DNA of 64,000 nt from Bosea sp. 29B (GCF_902506165.1 NZ_LR733817.1:5299625-5363624), one strand, 5' to 3'; shown: positions 1-11,148, counted from the first letter of the stretch. Numbers and translations: made by a program. Notes: a model not told the origin generated them from the letters alone.

Positions 1-542
1 GCGGTGTCGAGCCGCTGGTCGGTGGCGATCTCACGCCGGGAGAGCTCCTCGGCCCGGCGCAGATCGGATTCAGCCGCAATCAGTGAGGCCTTGTCGCGCG
101 CGACATTCGCCTCGGCCTGACGCAGCTGCGCCTCGAGCTGGCGCGAATCCAGCCGGAACAGCACGTCGCCCTTGTTGACCATGGCGCCGTCGCGGAATTC
201 GACCGCCATGATCTGGCTGTCGACGCGCGAGCGGATGTTGACGGTGGAGATCGCCTGGACGGTGCCGATCGCATCGATCCGCACCGGCATCGCCCGGCGC
301 TCGACCTTGGCGGTGACGATCGTCACAGGCGGCCGGTTGGCCTGGCCGGAGCGGTTGTTGCCGCCCGCTGCGGGGGCTGATGCCGTCGCGGCCGGCTTGG
401 CCGGGCTAGGGATCACCTTGCCGTAAGGGACCTGATCGAGCGGCCAGGGAACGGGACGGCCCGTGTAATGAAGAAACGCGCCCGCGGCGAGCACGCCCGC
501 GGCCGAGAACAGAGCCACACGCCCGAAAGTCAGCACTGCCAT
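1..542 (-). CDS. RND efflux periplasmic adaptor (HlyD/MdtA type), 5' part
   Basis: The first 180 codons of a membrane-fusion protein whose 3' part lies beyond the left edge. One hydrophobic anchor covers about residues 4-22, followed by an Ala/Pro-rich linker. A typical barrel-sandwich start then reads PVTIVTAKVERRAMPV, with IGTVQAISTVNIRSRVDSQI and GDVLFRLD, and an alpha-hairpin region rich in Glu/Arg/Ala runs off the edge. The family links an inner-membrane RND pump to an outer-membrane channel. The ATG at 542 has an AAGG about 9 bases upstream. There is no lipobox Cys, so it should be anchored by its N-terminal helix. The pump gene is expected just outside the window. The substrate cannot be told. 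Confidence 0.88.
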   Translation of the reverse strand, partial: MAVLTFGRVALFSAAGVLAAGAFLHYTGRPVPWPLDQVPYGKVIPSPAKPAATASAPAAGGNNRSGQANRPPVTIVTAKVERRAMPVRIDAIGTVQAISTVNIRSRVDSQIMAVEFRDGAMVNKGDVLFRLDSRQLEAQLRQAEANVARDKASLIAAESDLRRAEELSRREIATDQRLDT

Positions 543-757
543 AGAAAGCCTTGCGCCACGGGAACGCCGTATCCGGCTAATCCGGACGGTCGCTCCCCTC
601 ATCGTCCTCACCGCAAGAATTTAGCATGAAGACGGCCCGGTTTCGACGCAAGTGTCCAACACGGTTTATTGACCGCTGTAGCGACGAGGTGACAGGACGA
701 CAATTCGGTCGGTCGAAATCGGCACCACACGTCTTGCGTGCGGCAAGCAAAGGCTGC

Positions 758-1168
758 CTAGAGGACAGCAATCACGATGCCGATCCACATGAAGAACAGG
801 CAGGCAATGCCGGCTGCAAAGACGATCGCCCGCTGCTTCAGGCTGTTGGTTCCAGTATGAACCAATGTATGGACGACACGTGTCGCAACATAAGCCCAGG
901 CCAGCGCCGCCATGACATAGCCGGTCGCGCCGACATGAATCGCGATCAGGATCAATGCGAAGAACAGAACCGGCGTCTCGAACTGATTACTGAAATTGGC
1001 CGCAGCCAGCCGCGCCGTGTCAGGATAACGTTCGGTCGAGACGGCGATATCGGCGAGCCCGACCTCGCGATTGGCGAAGGCCCGCTTGCGGCGCCGGAAC
1101 ATGATGACGAGGACGACGAAGCTCCAGAGGATCTGGGCCAGCGCCGGATAGATCAGCTTCAGGGTCAT
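758..1168 (-). CDS. MAPEG family membrane protein
   Basis: A 136-residue protein with four hydrophobic segments, the usual size for MAPEG (membrane-associated eicosanoid/glutathione metabolism) proteins. The family signature is visible as NQFETPVLFFALIL and, further on, AWAYVATRVVHTLVHTGTN. Bacterial members are poorly characterised, and glutathione-dependent activity is a family-level guess only. An in-frame ATG 14 codons further upstream exists, but the ATG at 1168 is preceded by GAGGACGAC, a good ribosome site, and starts directly before the first membrane helix, so I chose it. It stands alone between the efflux adaptor and guaB, all on the minus strand but with gaps of more than 90 bases. 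Confidence 0.85.
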   Translation of the reverse strand: MTLKLIYPALAQILWSFVVLVIMFRRRKRAFANREVGLADIAVSTERYPDTARLAAANFSNQFETPVLFFALILIAIHVGATGYVMAALAWAYVATRVVHTLVHTGTNSLKQRAIVFAAGIACLFFMWIGIVIAVL

Positions 1169-1270
1169 GTCGTCCTCTTCGCGGAGCGGCGGACCGACAA
1201 CTGGGTCCACCCTCCGGAAGTATCTGATGCCCGATCGAAAAAGGACAGATCGCCCTGAGGCGATCCGAGA

Positions 1271-2845
<1,575 letters not shown>

Positions 2846-2944
2846 TCACGCGTGCGAGGCGCCCGCTAGGGGCGCGATAACAAAAGTTGTCGGCACCGGG
2901 CGCAACACGGCGTCACGCCCGATGCAATCGTGGTCAGCAGATCA

Positions 2945-3286
2945 TCACTGCTTGCGGACGGGACGCGCCTGACCGGCCGCAGCAGCAGGAGCGGCCGCGC
3001 CGGGCTCGACGCCGAAACAGCCCATGCCCATCATCATGCCGCCTCGGGCGTTCGCCATCTGCTGGCACTCCTTCTGGCGGGTGCAATTGTAGTTCCGAAG
3101 CGCATCGCCCGAGCCCGGCGTGACGACGCGCATCGCGCAGCCTTCCTCCCAGCTCATCGACTGAGCCAGGGCCGGCGCCTGCCCGGCGCCGAAGAAGGCG
3201 GCTCCGGCGAGCAAGGCGACCGCTGCTCCATGCCGGAAGGCGGCCGAAGTGAACGAGCGGACGTGGTGGTGGGTGGAGTTGGTCAT
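2945..3286 (-). CDS. Small secreted protein of unknown function
   Basis: A 113-residue protein that I do not recognise. A long N-terminal region with a hydrophobic core (AAVALLAGAAFFGAG) ends in ALAQS, a good signal-peptidase I site near residue 42. The mature part is short, with three Cys (EEGCAM, YNCTRQKECQQM) plus a fourth in GMGCFG, a Met-rich patch GGMMMGMG and an Ala/Pro-rich tail ending in basic residues. Paired Cys suggest a disulfide-bonded periplasmic protein, and the Met/Cys patch could bind metal, but both are inference. The ATG at 3286 has GAGG 8 bases upstream. It sits alone, upstream of guaB in the same direction. Confidence 0.65.
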   Translation of the reverse strand: MTNSTHHHVRSFTSAAFRHGAAVALLAGAAFFGAGQAPALAQSMSWEEGCAMRVVTPGSGDALRNYNCTRQKECQQMANARGGMMMGMGCFGVEPGAAAPAAAAGQARPVRKQ

Positions 3287-3581
3287 AGGACACCTCTTGC
3301 CCGCGGACTGGCCGCGCCGGCGTATGCGAGTTCATCGCCCCTTCGGCCATGAGATAGGCACGATCCCGCCCGAATGACCTGCGGCAGATGCATGGCAGAG
3401 CCGCAGTCACGTCCTTGTGATGAGCTGTGCACAACGCTGGAGCCGACCCTTCTCCGGCCATGTCTCCGGTTTCGTCATGCAGGGAGCGCAACCCTCGTCA
3501 TCGAACCTCGATCTGCTCTCGCCAGCCTGAAACGCGCGCATTAAAGGGCAGCGGGCGGCCAAAATCCGAAAGTCCGATTCC

Positions 3582-5021
3582 TTGCAGCGCGCCAAGCTCC
3601 TGCCTCTCATCGTCGCCTGCGCGTTGTTCATGGAGAACACCGACTCGACGGTGATCGCGACCTCGCTGCCGGTGATCGCCAAGTCGCTCGGCGAGGACCC
3701 GATCGCGCTGAAGCTGGCGCTGACCTCCTATCTCGTCAGCCTCGCCGTCTTCATCCCGATCTCCGGCTGGATGGCCGACAGGTTCGGCGCACGCACCATC
3801 TTCAGGACGGCGCTCGGCATCTTCATGTTCGGCTCGGTGCTCTGCGCCTTCTCGAACTCGCTTGGCGCCTTCGTCGGGGCGCGCTTCATTCAGGGCATGG
3901 GCGGGGCAATGATGGTGCCGGTCGGCCGGCTCGTCATCCTGCGCAGCGTCGAGAAGTCGGAACTGGTCAGTGCGCTGGCCTATCTGACGGTGCCGGCGCT
4001 GGTCGGCCCGGTCGTCGGCCCCGTGGTCGGCGGTTTCATCACCACCTATTTCGACTGGCGCTGGATCTTCTTCATCAACCTGCCGATCGGCCTGCTCGGC
4101 ATCGCGCTCGCGACGATGTTCTTCGAGGATATCCGCGAGGAGGACGTCGCTCCGCTCGACATCAGGGGCTTCCTGTTGTCCTCGACCGGCTTTGCCGCGC
4201 TGATGCTCGGCCTCGCCACCGGTGGGCGCCATCTCGTTCCGCTGGCAGTCTCCTATGGCTGCGTCGCCTTCGGTATCGCGGCGCTGGTCGTCTACTGGTT
4301 CCATGCCCGTCGGCTGGCCTACCCGGTGCTCAATCTCTCGCTGCTGCGCATCCCGACCTACCGGATCGGCGTCCTCGGCGGCTCGATCTTTCGCGTCGGC
4401 ATCGGTGCGATCCCCTTCCTGCTACCCCTGATGCTGCAGCTCGGTTTCGGGCTCGATGCGCTGCAATCTGGCCTGATCACCTTCGCTTCGGCCGCCGGTG
4501 CCCTCGTGATGAAGACGCTGGCGAAGACGATCCTCGCCCGCTTCGGCTTCCGCGGCGTGTTGACGTTCAACGCGCTGATCGGCTCGGCCTTCCTGGCAGC
4601 TTCGGGCCTGTTCACGCCGACGACGCCGCACTGGATCATGCTCGGCGTACTCTTCGTCGGCGGCTGCTTCCGCTCGCTGCAGTTCACCGGCATCAATGCG
4701 CTGAGCTATGCCGACGTCTCGAACCGCGACATGTCGAGCGCGACCAGCTTCTCCAGCGTCGCCCAGCAATTGTCCCTCAGCCTCGGCATCACCGTCGGCG
4801 CCTTCGCCCTCGAAGCCGCCAATCTCTACAATGGCGGCAAGACCCTGAGCGCCGGCGATTTCTGGCCGGCCTTCGTCCTGGTCGGCCTGATCTCGGCCTC
4901 GTCGGCGCTATGGATGATCAGGCTGAAGCCCGATGCCGGCGCCGAGGTCTCCGGCCATGCGCCAGTGAGCGCCCGCAAGGTGACCGCACAGGCGATCGAG
5001 GACCAGAAGCCGCTCGAGTGA
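3582..5021 (+). CDS. MFS transporter, DHA2 (EmrB/QacA-like) drug exporter
   Basis: A 479-residue polytopic protein with about 14 hydrophobic segments, the size of the drug:H+ antiporter-2 family. Typical motifs are NTDSTVIATSLPVIA in the first helix, SGWMADRFGARTIF (motif A) after the second, ARFIQGMGGAMMVPVGR, and DWRWIFFINLPIGLLG before helix 7. It probably exports hydrophobic toxicants by proton antiport across the inner membrane; the substrate is unknown. The reading frame is closed by a stop at 3528, so the only reasonable start before the first helix is the TTG at 3582, with a weak ribosome site. No partner adaptor or regulator lies next to it. recJ follows after 46 bases. Confidence 0.9.
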   Translation: MQRAKLLPLIVACALFMENTDSTVIATSLPVIAKSLGEDPIALKLALTSYLVSLAVFIPISGWMADRFGARTIFRTALGIFMFGSVLCAFSNSLGAFVGARFIQGMGGAMMVPVGRLVILRSVEKSELVSALAYLTVPALVGPVVGPVVGGFITTYFDWRWIFFINLPIGLLGIALATMFFEDIREEDVAPLDIRGFLLSSTGFAALMLGLATGGRHLVPLAVSYGCVAFGIAALVVYWFHARRLAYPVLNLSLLRIPTYRIGVLGGSIFRVGIGAIPFLLPLMLQLGFGLDALQSGLITFASAAGALVMKTLAKTILARFGFRGVLTFNALIGSAFLAASGLFTPTTPHWIMLGVLFVGGCFRSLQFTGINALSYADVSNRDMSSATSFSSVAQQLSLSLGITVGAFALEAANLYNGGKTLSAGDFWPAFVLVGLISASSALWMIRLKPDAGAEVSGHAPVSARKVTAQAIEDQKPLE

Positions 5022-5067
5022 TGCGCCCTGGATTGACGAAGCGGCGCCACTGCGCCAGCGGTGACGC

Positions 5068-6870
5068 ATGACCCTCGGCCAGAATCGCCTGTTCCTCGGC
5101 GTCGGGCACTCGGCCCTCGGCCGACCCTGGCGCGACCGGCTTGATCCCGCCGGCCTCGCGCAAGCCGAGGCGCTGGCGCAGGTCGAAGGCGTGCCCGACA
5201 CGCTGGCGCGCGTCCTGGCCGGCCGCGGCGTCGCCTCCAGCGAGGCGCTGCGCCATCTCGAACCGAAGCTGCGCGACCTGCTGCCGGACCCGTCCGTGCT
5301 GCGCGATATGGACCGCGCCGCGCAGCGGCTCGCGCAAGCGGCGATATCCGGCGAGAAGGTCGCGATCTTCGGCGACTACGACGTCGACGGCGCCTGCTCG
5401 GCGGCGCTGCTCGCCGGTTTTCTCGCCGAGGCCGGAGCGAAGCCGCGCATCCATATCCCCGATCGATTGATCGAGGGTTACGGCCCGAATGCCGAGGCGA
5501 TCACGATGCTGGCCGGCGAGGGCGCGACGCTGCTCGTCACCGTCGACTGCGGCACGACCAGCCACGAGCCCCTGCAGCAGGCGACGCGGCTCGGCCTCGA
5601 CACCGTCGTGCTCGACCATCACCAGGCGCCCGAATTGCTCCCCGAAGTCCAGGCGCTGGTCAATCCGAACCGGCAGGACGATCTCGCCGGCTTGGGCCAT
5701 CTCTGTGCCGCCGGCGTCGTCTTCCTGACACTGGTCGCGACCAATCGCGAACTGCGCCGGCGCGGCGCCTGGCAGGCGAGGGGCGGTGAGCCCGATCTGC
5801 TCGCGGCGCTCGACCTCGTCGGGCTGGCGACGGTCGCCGATGTCGTGCCGCTGATCGGCCTCAACCGCGCCTTCGTGCGCCAGGGCATCGTCATGATGCG
5901 GCTGCGCCAGCGGCCCGGCCTCGCGGCCTTGCTCGATGTCGCCGGTCTCGATGGGCCCGTGCAGGCCTGGCATCTCGGATTCCTGCTCGGGCCGCGAATC
6001 AATGCTGGCGGGCGCATCGGCGACGCGGCTCTCGGCGCCCGCTTGCTCCTGACCCGGGACGAGGTCGAGGCCCGCACGATCGCCGCCGAGCTCAACCGGC
6101 TCAACCAGGAACGCCAGGAGATCGAGCGTGCCGCGGTCGAGGAGGCGGTGGCCGAGGTCGAACATCGCTTCGAGGATGCCGCCTCGCATCCGGTGCTGGT
6201 CGTCGGCTCGGCCGATTGGCATCCGGGCATCGTCGGGCTGATCGCGGGCCGCTTGAAGGAACGGTTCAACCGGCCGGCCTTCGCGCTGGCACGCAACGCC
6301 AATGGTGGTGCGACCGGCTCGGGCCGCTCGATCGCCGGCGTCGATCTCGGTTCGGCCGTGCGCCATGCGGTCGAGGCCGGCCTTGCGGTCAAGGGCGGCG
6401 GCCATGCTATGGCGGCGGGCGTGACGCTGGCGCCAGGGCAGGAGGGCGCCTTCGCCAATTTCATCAGCGAACGGCTGGCCGGCGGCGTCGCCGGCTCGCG
6501 CGAGGCCGAGGCGCTGCTGATCGACGCGGCAATCAGCGCCGGCGGCGCCAATCCGCGCCTGCTCGCCGAGATCGATCGGGCCGGTCCGTTCGGCGCCGGC
6601 TGCCCGGAGCCGGTCTTCGTGCTGCCGGCGCACCGCCTGACGGAGGTGATCGAGGTTGGCGCAGGCGGGCATCTGCGCATCAAGCTGCGGGCTGGCGATG
6701 GCGCCACGATCGGGGGAATCGCCTTCCGCGCTGCGCGCGAGCCGCTTGGCCAGGCGTTGCTGGCGGCACGCGGCGAGAGCGTGCATCTGGCTGGCACATT
6801 GACGCTGAATCGCTGGGGCGGCAGCGAGCGGGCCGAGCTGCGCGTGGTGGATTTGGCCCGACCGCTGTGA
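5068..6870 (+). CDS. recJ: Single-stranded-DNA-specific exonuclease RecJ
   Basis: A 600-residue 5'-3' single-strand DNA exonuclease used in RecF-pathway recombination, mismatch repair and base-excision repair. The DHH phosphoesterase motifs are intact: DYDVDG (about 103-108), TVDCGT (about 159), and DHH (about 183-185). NPNR and GRIGDAALGARLL follow, and the DHHA1 domain ends with GGGHAMAAG near residue 450. An OB-fold-like C-terminus follows. Length fits the family. The ATG at 5068 directly precedes a conserved start region and no better start lies nearer. It follows the exporter gene by 46 bases and may be cotranscribed with it, without an evident functional link. Confidence 0.97.
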   Translation: MTLGQNRLFLGVGHSALGRPWRDRLDPAGLAQAEALAQVEGVPDTLARVLAGRGVASSEALRHLEPKLRDLLPDPSVLRDMDRAAQRLAQAAISGEKVAIFGDYDVDGACSAALLAGFLAEAGAKPRIHIPDRLIEGYGPNAEAITMLAGEGATLLVTVDCGTTSHEPLQQATRLGLDTVVLDHHQAPELLPEVQALVNPNRQDDLAGLGHLCAAGVVFLTLVATNRELRRRGAWQARGGEPDLLAALDLVGLATVADVVPLIGLNRAFVRQGIVMMRLRQRPGLAALLDVAGLDGPVQAWHLGFLLGPRINAGGRIGDAALGARLLLTRDEVEARTIAAELNRLNQERQEIERAAVEEAVAEVEHRFEDAASHPVLVVGSADWHPGIVGLIAGRLKERFNRPAFALARNANGGATGSGRSIAGVDLGSAVRHAVEAGLAVKGGGHAMAAGVTLAPGQEGAFANFISERLAGGVAGSREAEALLIDAAISAGGANPRLLAEIDRAGPFGAGCPEPVFVLPAHRLTEVIEVGAGGHLRIKLRAGDGATIGGIAFRAAREPLGQALLAARGESVHLAGTLTLNRWGGSERAELRVVDLARPL

Positions 6871-6964
6871 GCCGATGCGAAAAACCCTGACAACGGGGTT
6901 GCCCAAGCTTCGCCGGGACACTATAGCTCGCCCCGCCTCGCAAGAGCGCTTCGCGCTCAGGCCC

Positions 6965-7039
6965 GCGGTCTTCGTCTATCGGTTAGGACACCAGCCTTTC
7001 ACGCTGGGGAGACGGGTTCGACTCCCGTAGACCGCGCCA
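6965..7039 (+). tRNA. tRNA-Glu (TTC)
   Basis: A full cloverleaf can be folded. The acceptor arms are GCGGTCT (6965-6971) and AGACCGC (7029-7035), with discriminator G and an encoded CCA (7037-7039). The D-loop contains TCGGTTAGGA. The anticodon stem CCAGC/GCTGG (6991-6995, 7003-7007) encloses the loop CTTTCAC with anticodon TTC at 6998-7000. The T-arm is GACGG-GTTCGAC-TCCCG with the GTTCGA signature. The identity follows from anticodon and D-arm. No integrase or attachment-site duplication is visible beside it. Confidence 0.97.
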
Positions 7040-7105
7040 TTCTCGCCAGCGCTACAAGCATTGTAACGCGGCCTGGCAATCGTCGCCTCGGCTTTCCGAG
7101 ATCGG

Positions 7106-8794
7106 CTACTTCCTCAGATACATGTCCCAGCAGGGCGACAGCGCGACGAGCTGGCGGCCTTCCAGCGCCTGGGCGAACTGCGCCCAGATCGCCGCCCGTT
7201 TGACCTCGTAGGGGCATTTGGGCCGCATGATCGCGTCGATGTCGCGCAGGGCCTCCAGCATCTCGCGCGTGACCTTCGGATTGGTGCGCTCGGTATCGAT
7301 GCCGAGCGCGACGTGCTGCGGGGCGGCGCGGCCGAGCAGATGGTTGAACGGACTGACGAAATCGAGAGCGAAGAAGCCGTTCAGCTGGCGACGATTCGCC
7401 ACCTCCCAGCGCTTGATCGCATCGAGCCCCTGCTGCACTTCGAGCAGCCAGGTCGCCTGGTGATCGATCTCGGAGAACAAGGTCGCCGACGGCAGCAGGC
7501 CCTGGCGAGCAAGGTCCTCGTAGGCCTCCTTGTATTTCGGATAGTGGTCGATCTGGGCTATCGCCCGCTGTGCCAGTTCAGGCTTGAGGCTGACGCGGCC
7601 GAGCGGTCCGACATCCGGCACCTCCAGCGCCTGGTAGCGCGGCGCGGCGATCAGCGCCCGCGCGCCCCGCTCCAGGAAGATCACGGCGCTGGGCAGCGAG
7701 ACGGCCATAACGAGCATCAGCACCCACGGACGCAGCTGGTCGCCGGACCTGTGGTGATGGTCCTTGAGGATCAGGATCAAGACCGGCCAAAGCCCGATGA
7801 ACTCAAGCGATCCGCTGTTCTGTGTCTCGCCGAGGACCAGGGCGAAGAGGCTTGCGCTCAGCCAGCCCAGCGGCGAGGTCAGCAGGCTTGCCGGCGACAG
7901 CCTGTCTCTCCGCGCTGTGTAGGCAAGGACGCCGATCAGCGCCAGGCAGGGCGCGATCACATTGAACTTGATCGAGCCCAGCGTCAGGAAGCGCCGCAGG
8001 AACGAGGCGGAGTTGAGCATGGCGAGGTCGATGATGTCCTCGACATAGGCATAGACCACGCCGGTCGCGAGTTCGACCAGGCCCAGGCAAGCTATGACCG
8101 CGCCGGCGGCGATAGCCGCATCGCGAAAGCGCATGCGCCCGGCAAGCACCGCATAGCCGACAAGGGCGGCGCCCGATACAGGGCCCGTGACCTTGACCAG
8201 GAATAGCGAGACCATCAGCGCCGCGACGAGCGTCGTCAGCAGAATCCGGCTCTCGACGAAGAGGAGCGCCGCGAGCAGCAGATAGAGCAGCAGGGCGACA
8301 TGGCGGTTGTAGTAGCCGAAGCCGTCGAAGCCGGGCGACGGGTAGAGACTATGAAGATTGATCGGCAGCGAGGTCAGGAACAGGAACGGTATGATGATCG
8401 CCAGCGCCAGCTTGCGCGAGCGCGCGCCGATGTCCCACGCGATCAGCGCAGCGATCGGCAGCGAGATCGGCACGATCGCCCAGTTGGCGAGCAGGGCCGG
8501 CTGCGCCTGCGGGAACAGCGCCTTGATCCCGGCGGTGAGATAGAAGCCGAGCGGACCGATCGAGGTGAAGAAGTCGATATTGGGAATCTGGCCCTGCCTG
8601 ATGCGCTGGGCAGCATCGAGATAGATGTCCGTATCCCAGTAGTTCGGCCCGAGCGGCAGGCGGATCGGGAGCGCGAGCCCCAGGATCACCATCACCAGGA
8701 ACGCCACGATCCAGAAGGTCGGAGACGTGATCGAATATCGCCAGACTGCCCCGGACACCGGACTACCTGTCGCCGCTTGAGAGCCGCTCATCAT
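7106..8794 (-). CDS. Polytopic membrane protein, GT-C-like
   Basis: About 562 residues with roughly 10 to 12 membrane segments in the N-terminal two thirds and a soluble C-terminal part (from about residue 400). The first loop after helix 1 holds YWDTDIYLDAAQRI and PNIDFFTSIGPLGFYL. Acidic residues in that loop next to the membrane are typical of GT-C glycosyltransferases that use lipid-linked sugars, so a role in surface polysaccharide or lipid glycosylation is a reasonable inference, but I cannot name a family. Two starts are possible. The ATG at 8794 has CGGAA 8 bases upstream, while the one at 8824 has no ribosome site, so I use 8794. It is monocistronic, downstream of and convergent with tRNA-Glu. 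Confidence 0.8.
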   Translation of the reverse strand: MMSGSQAATGSPVSGAVWRYSITSPTFWIVAFLVMVILGLALPIRLPLGPNYWDTDIYLDAAQRIRQGQIPNIDFFTSIGPLGFYLTAGIKALFPQAQPALLANWAIVPISLPIAALIAWDIGARSRKLALAIIIPFLFLTSLPINLHSLYPSPGFDGFGYYNRHVALLLYLLLAALLFVESRILLTTLVAALMVSLFLVKVTGPVSGAALVGYAVLAGRMRFRDAAIAAGAVIACLGLVELATGVVYAYVEDIIDLAMLNSASFLRRFLTLGSIKFNVIAPCLALIGVLAYTARRDRLSPASLLTSPLGWLSASLFALVLGETQNSGSLEFIGLWPVLILILKDHHHRSGDQLRPWVLMLVMAVSLPSAVIFLERGARALIAAPRYQALEVPDVGPLGRVSLKPELAQRAIAQIDHYPKYKEAYEDLARQGLLPSATLFSEIDHQATWLLEVQQGLDAIKRWEVANRRQLNGFFALDFVSPFNHLLGRAAPQHVALGIDTERTNPKVTREMLEALRDIDAIMRPKCPYEVKRAAIWAQFAQALEGRQLVALSPCWDMYLRK

Positions 8795-9035
8795 TGCTTG
8801 TTCCGTGAGCCACTCAGGGAACATGGCAGAAATATGTTACCCGATCGCTTCCAGCTTTGTCGAAAGCTGCAATTTTTAGTTGCATGGAGTGAGGGGGCGG
8901 AGTTCGGGCAGCGGGCTCGCCGGAGCGGCGTTCTGCAGGCGGCGCAGGGATGTGCGTCCCTGCCGGGTTCTCAGGCGCCGACGCCCATCTTATAAGGCAG
9001 CGCCGTCGCCATCGTCGGTCGAGCGAGAATGCCGC

Positions 9036-10007
9036 ATGGCCGACATCGCCAGCCTGTTCAATCTGGTCGCCCCCTTCTTCGGGCTGATCCTGCTCGGCTT
9101 CCTGATCGGCCGCTACAAGCGCCTGCCGGGCGAGGGGCTGGCCTGGATGCAGTTCTTCCTGATCTATGTCGCGCTGCCTTGCCTGTTCTACCGGCTGATC
9201 GCCGACAAGCCGCTGAGCGAATTGACCAACTGGCGCTTCGTCGCGGTGACGACGCTCGCGACCTTTTGCGCCTTCGTGCTCTCCTTCGCGCTCGGCTGGC
9301 GCCATACCCAGGGCGACATGCCGCAGGCGGTGATGCAAGGCGTCGCCGGCTCCTACTCGAACATCGGCTATATGGGCCCGCCACTGATCCTGGCGGCCCT
9401 GGGGCCGGCGGCCAGCGCCCCGGTCGTTCTGATCTTCGTCTTCGACAACCTGCTGCTGTTCTCGCTGATCCCGTTCCTGATGGCCCTGGCCGGCGTCGAG
9501 AAGCGCAGTTTCGCCGCGACGGCGACCGAGGTGATCCGCCGGGTCGTGACCCATCCCTTCAACGTCGCGACTGTCGCCGGCGTGCTCGCGGCTTTCCTCA
9601 AGCTCGAATTGCCAACAGCGATCGACAAGATGACGCTCTGGCTCTCGCAGGCGGCTGCTCCCTGCGCGCTTTTCCTGCTCGGGGTCACGGTCGCGCTGCA
9701 GCCGATCCGGCAAATGCCCAGCGAGCTGCCCTGGCTCGTCGCGATCAAGCTGCTGCTGCATCCGCTCCTGGTCTGGCTGCTGCTCTCCGGCCTCGGCGAC
9801 TTCTCGGCGCCCTGGGTCTATGCCGCCGTGATCATGGCGGCGCTGCCGCCGGCCCTGAACATCTTCGTGATTTCGACTCAGTACCGCGTCGGCATCGAGC
9901 GTGCCTCGGCCTGCATCCTCGTCGGCACCATCGTCTCGACGGTGACGCTGACGGGCTTCCTGTGGCTGGTGAAGACAGGCAGGATGCCGGCAGACCTGTT
10001 CCACTGA
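9036..10007 (+). CDS. AEC family permease
   Basis: A 323-residue auxin-efflux-carrier-type transporter with 10 hydrophobic segments arranged as two 5-helix halves. Family features include FFGLILLGFLIGRYKRLP at the start, the helix-4 break GSYSNIGYMGPPL and the matching PPALNIFVISTQYR in the second half. Bacterial AEC proteins export or import dicarboxylates such as malate or malonate; the substrate here is unknown. The ATG at 9036 lies just before helix 1, while the open frame upstream codes for an unlikely Arg-rich stretch. A CaiB/BaiF CoA-transferase follows 34 bases downstream, which hints at organic-acid metabolism for both. Confidence 0.9.
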   Translation: MADIASLFNLVAPFFGLILLGFLIGRYKRLPGEGLAWMQFFLIYVALPCLFYRLIADKPLSELTNWRFVAVTTLATFCAFVLSFALGWRHTQGDMPQAVMQGVAGSYSNIGYMGPPLILAALGPAASAPVVLIFVFDNLLLFSLIPFLMALAGVEKRSFAATATEVIRRVVTHPFNVATVAGVLAAFLKLELPTAIDKMTLWLSQAAAPCALFLLGVTVALQPIRQMPSELPWLVAIKLLLHPLLVWLLLSGLGDFSAPWVYAAVIMAALPPALNIFVISTQYRVGIERASACILVGTIVSTVTLTGFLWLVKTGRMPADLFH

Positions 10008-10041
10008 GGGCCTGCAAGGGCCTGCCTTCCCGGGCCGATCG

Positions 10042-11145
10042 ATGCAGCCACTCTCCGACCTCCTCGTCCTCGATTTCTCGACTTTGCTGCCCGGACCGTT
10101 GGCGAGCCTCTTCCTCGCCGAGGCCGGCGCACGCGTAATCCGGATCGAGCGGCCGGACGGCGAGGACATGCGCCGCTTTCCGCCGCGCTTCGGCGAGACC
10201 TCCGCTCCCTTCGCTGCGCTCAACCGCGGCAAGCAGAGCCTCGCTATCGATCTCAAGGCGCCGGACGCCCTGGCGCGCCTGACACCGCTGATCGCACAGG
10301 CCGACATCGTGATCGAACAGTTCCGGCCCGGCGTGATGGCCCGCCTCGGCTTCGGCTACGAGGCGCTCAAGGCGCTCAACCCGCGACTGGTCTACTGCTC
10401 GATCAGCGGCTACGGCCAGGGCGGCCCGCGCGCCTCCGAGGCGGGCCACGACATCAACTACCAGGCGATCGGCGGGTTGCTCAGCCAGTCGCTCGTACGA
10501 GGCAGGCCGGCGCCGCTGCCGCCGACCCTGGTCGCCGACATCGCCGGCGGCGCCATGCCGGCCGTGATCAACATCCTGCTCGCCTTGCGCGAGCGCGACC
10601 GCTCCGGCCAGGGCTGCCATCTCGACATCGCCATGACCGACGCGATGCTCGCCTTCTCCTGGTATGCGCTGGCGCAGGGCCAGGCGTCGGGCCACTATTC
10701 GGCCGGCGGGGAGGGGATGCTCACGGGCGGCAGCCCGCGCTACGGCCTCTATGCGACCGCGGATGGCTGGTTCCTCGCGGTCGGCGCGATCGAGGAGAAA
10801 TTCTGGAGGAGCTTCTGCGAGGGCATCGGTCTGGACGCCGAACTGCGCGACGACCGGCGCGATCCGGCAGCGACACAGGCGGCGATCACCGCGATCATAG
10901 CCTCGCGACCTGCGAAGTATTGGCGGGACACGATCGAGCCGCTCGATTGCTGCTGCACGGTGGTCCGGACGCTCGACGAAGCTCTGGCCGATCCGCACCT
11001 GACCGCGCGCGGGCTGCTCGACCGGCAAGTCGAGGAGCCGGGCGGGCGGCGCATGGTGTCGACGCCGCTGCCGCTCGCACCGGTCTTCCGCGATGCCGCA
11101 CCGGCACTGCGGGCAAGCCCGCCGGTCGGCGATTACGAGATCTGA
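10042..11145 (+). CDS. CaiB/BaiF (class III) CoA-transferase
   Basis: A 367-residue family III acyl-CoA transferase or racemase. The N-terminus LPGPLASLFLAEAGARVIRI and the CoA-binding stretch AALNRGKQSLAIDLK are typical. The catalytic Asp is expected in HLDIAMTDAML near residue 200. YCSISGYGQGG is also conserved. These cytosolic enzymes move CoA between carboxylic acids (formyl-CoA/oxalate, succinyl-CoA/others) or epimerise 2-methylacyl-CoA; the sequence does not decide which. It lies 34 bases behind the AEC permease gene, so the pair may import and activate one organic acid. The end at 11145 converges on the hydroxylase gene with 3 bases between. Confidence 0.9.
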   Translation: MQPLSDLLVLDFSTLLPGPLASLFLAEAGARVIRIERPDGEDMRRFPPRFGETSAPFAALNRGKQSLAIDLKAPDALARLTPLIAQADIVIEQFRPGVMARLGFGYEALKALNPRLVYCSISGYGQGGPRASEAGHDINYQAIGGLLSQSLVRGRPAPLPPTLVADIAGGAMPAVINILLALRERDRSGQGCHLDIAMTDAMLAFSWYALAQGQASGHYSAGGEGMLTGGSPRYGLYATADGWFLAVGAIEEKFWRSFCEGIGLDAELRDDRRDPAATQAAITAIIASRPAKYWRDTIEPLDCCCTVVRTLDEALADPHLTARGLLDRQVEEPGGRRMVSTPLPLAPVFRDAAPALRASPPVGDYEI

Positions 11146-11148
11146 AAC

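Noticed and set aside
2859..2875. GCGCCC-GCTAG-GGGCGC hairpin upstream of guaB
   Set aside because: Only 6 bp, no T-run and no relation to a known purine leader; likely chance in GC-rich DNA.
4918..6921. 667-codon open frame on the minus strand opposite recJ
   Set aside because: It is the mirror of recJ in GC-rich DNA, Arg/Gly/Ala/Gln-rich with no recognisable domain. The same applies to long frames opposite guaB, cysI, kdpD and kdpA.
6965..7039. tRNA-Glu as integration site of a genomic island
   Set aside because: No integrase, no direct repeat of the tRNA 3' end and uniform composition on both sides; the same for tRNA-Ser at 44371-44460.
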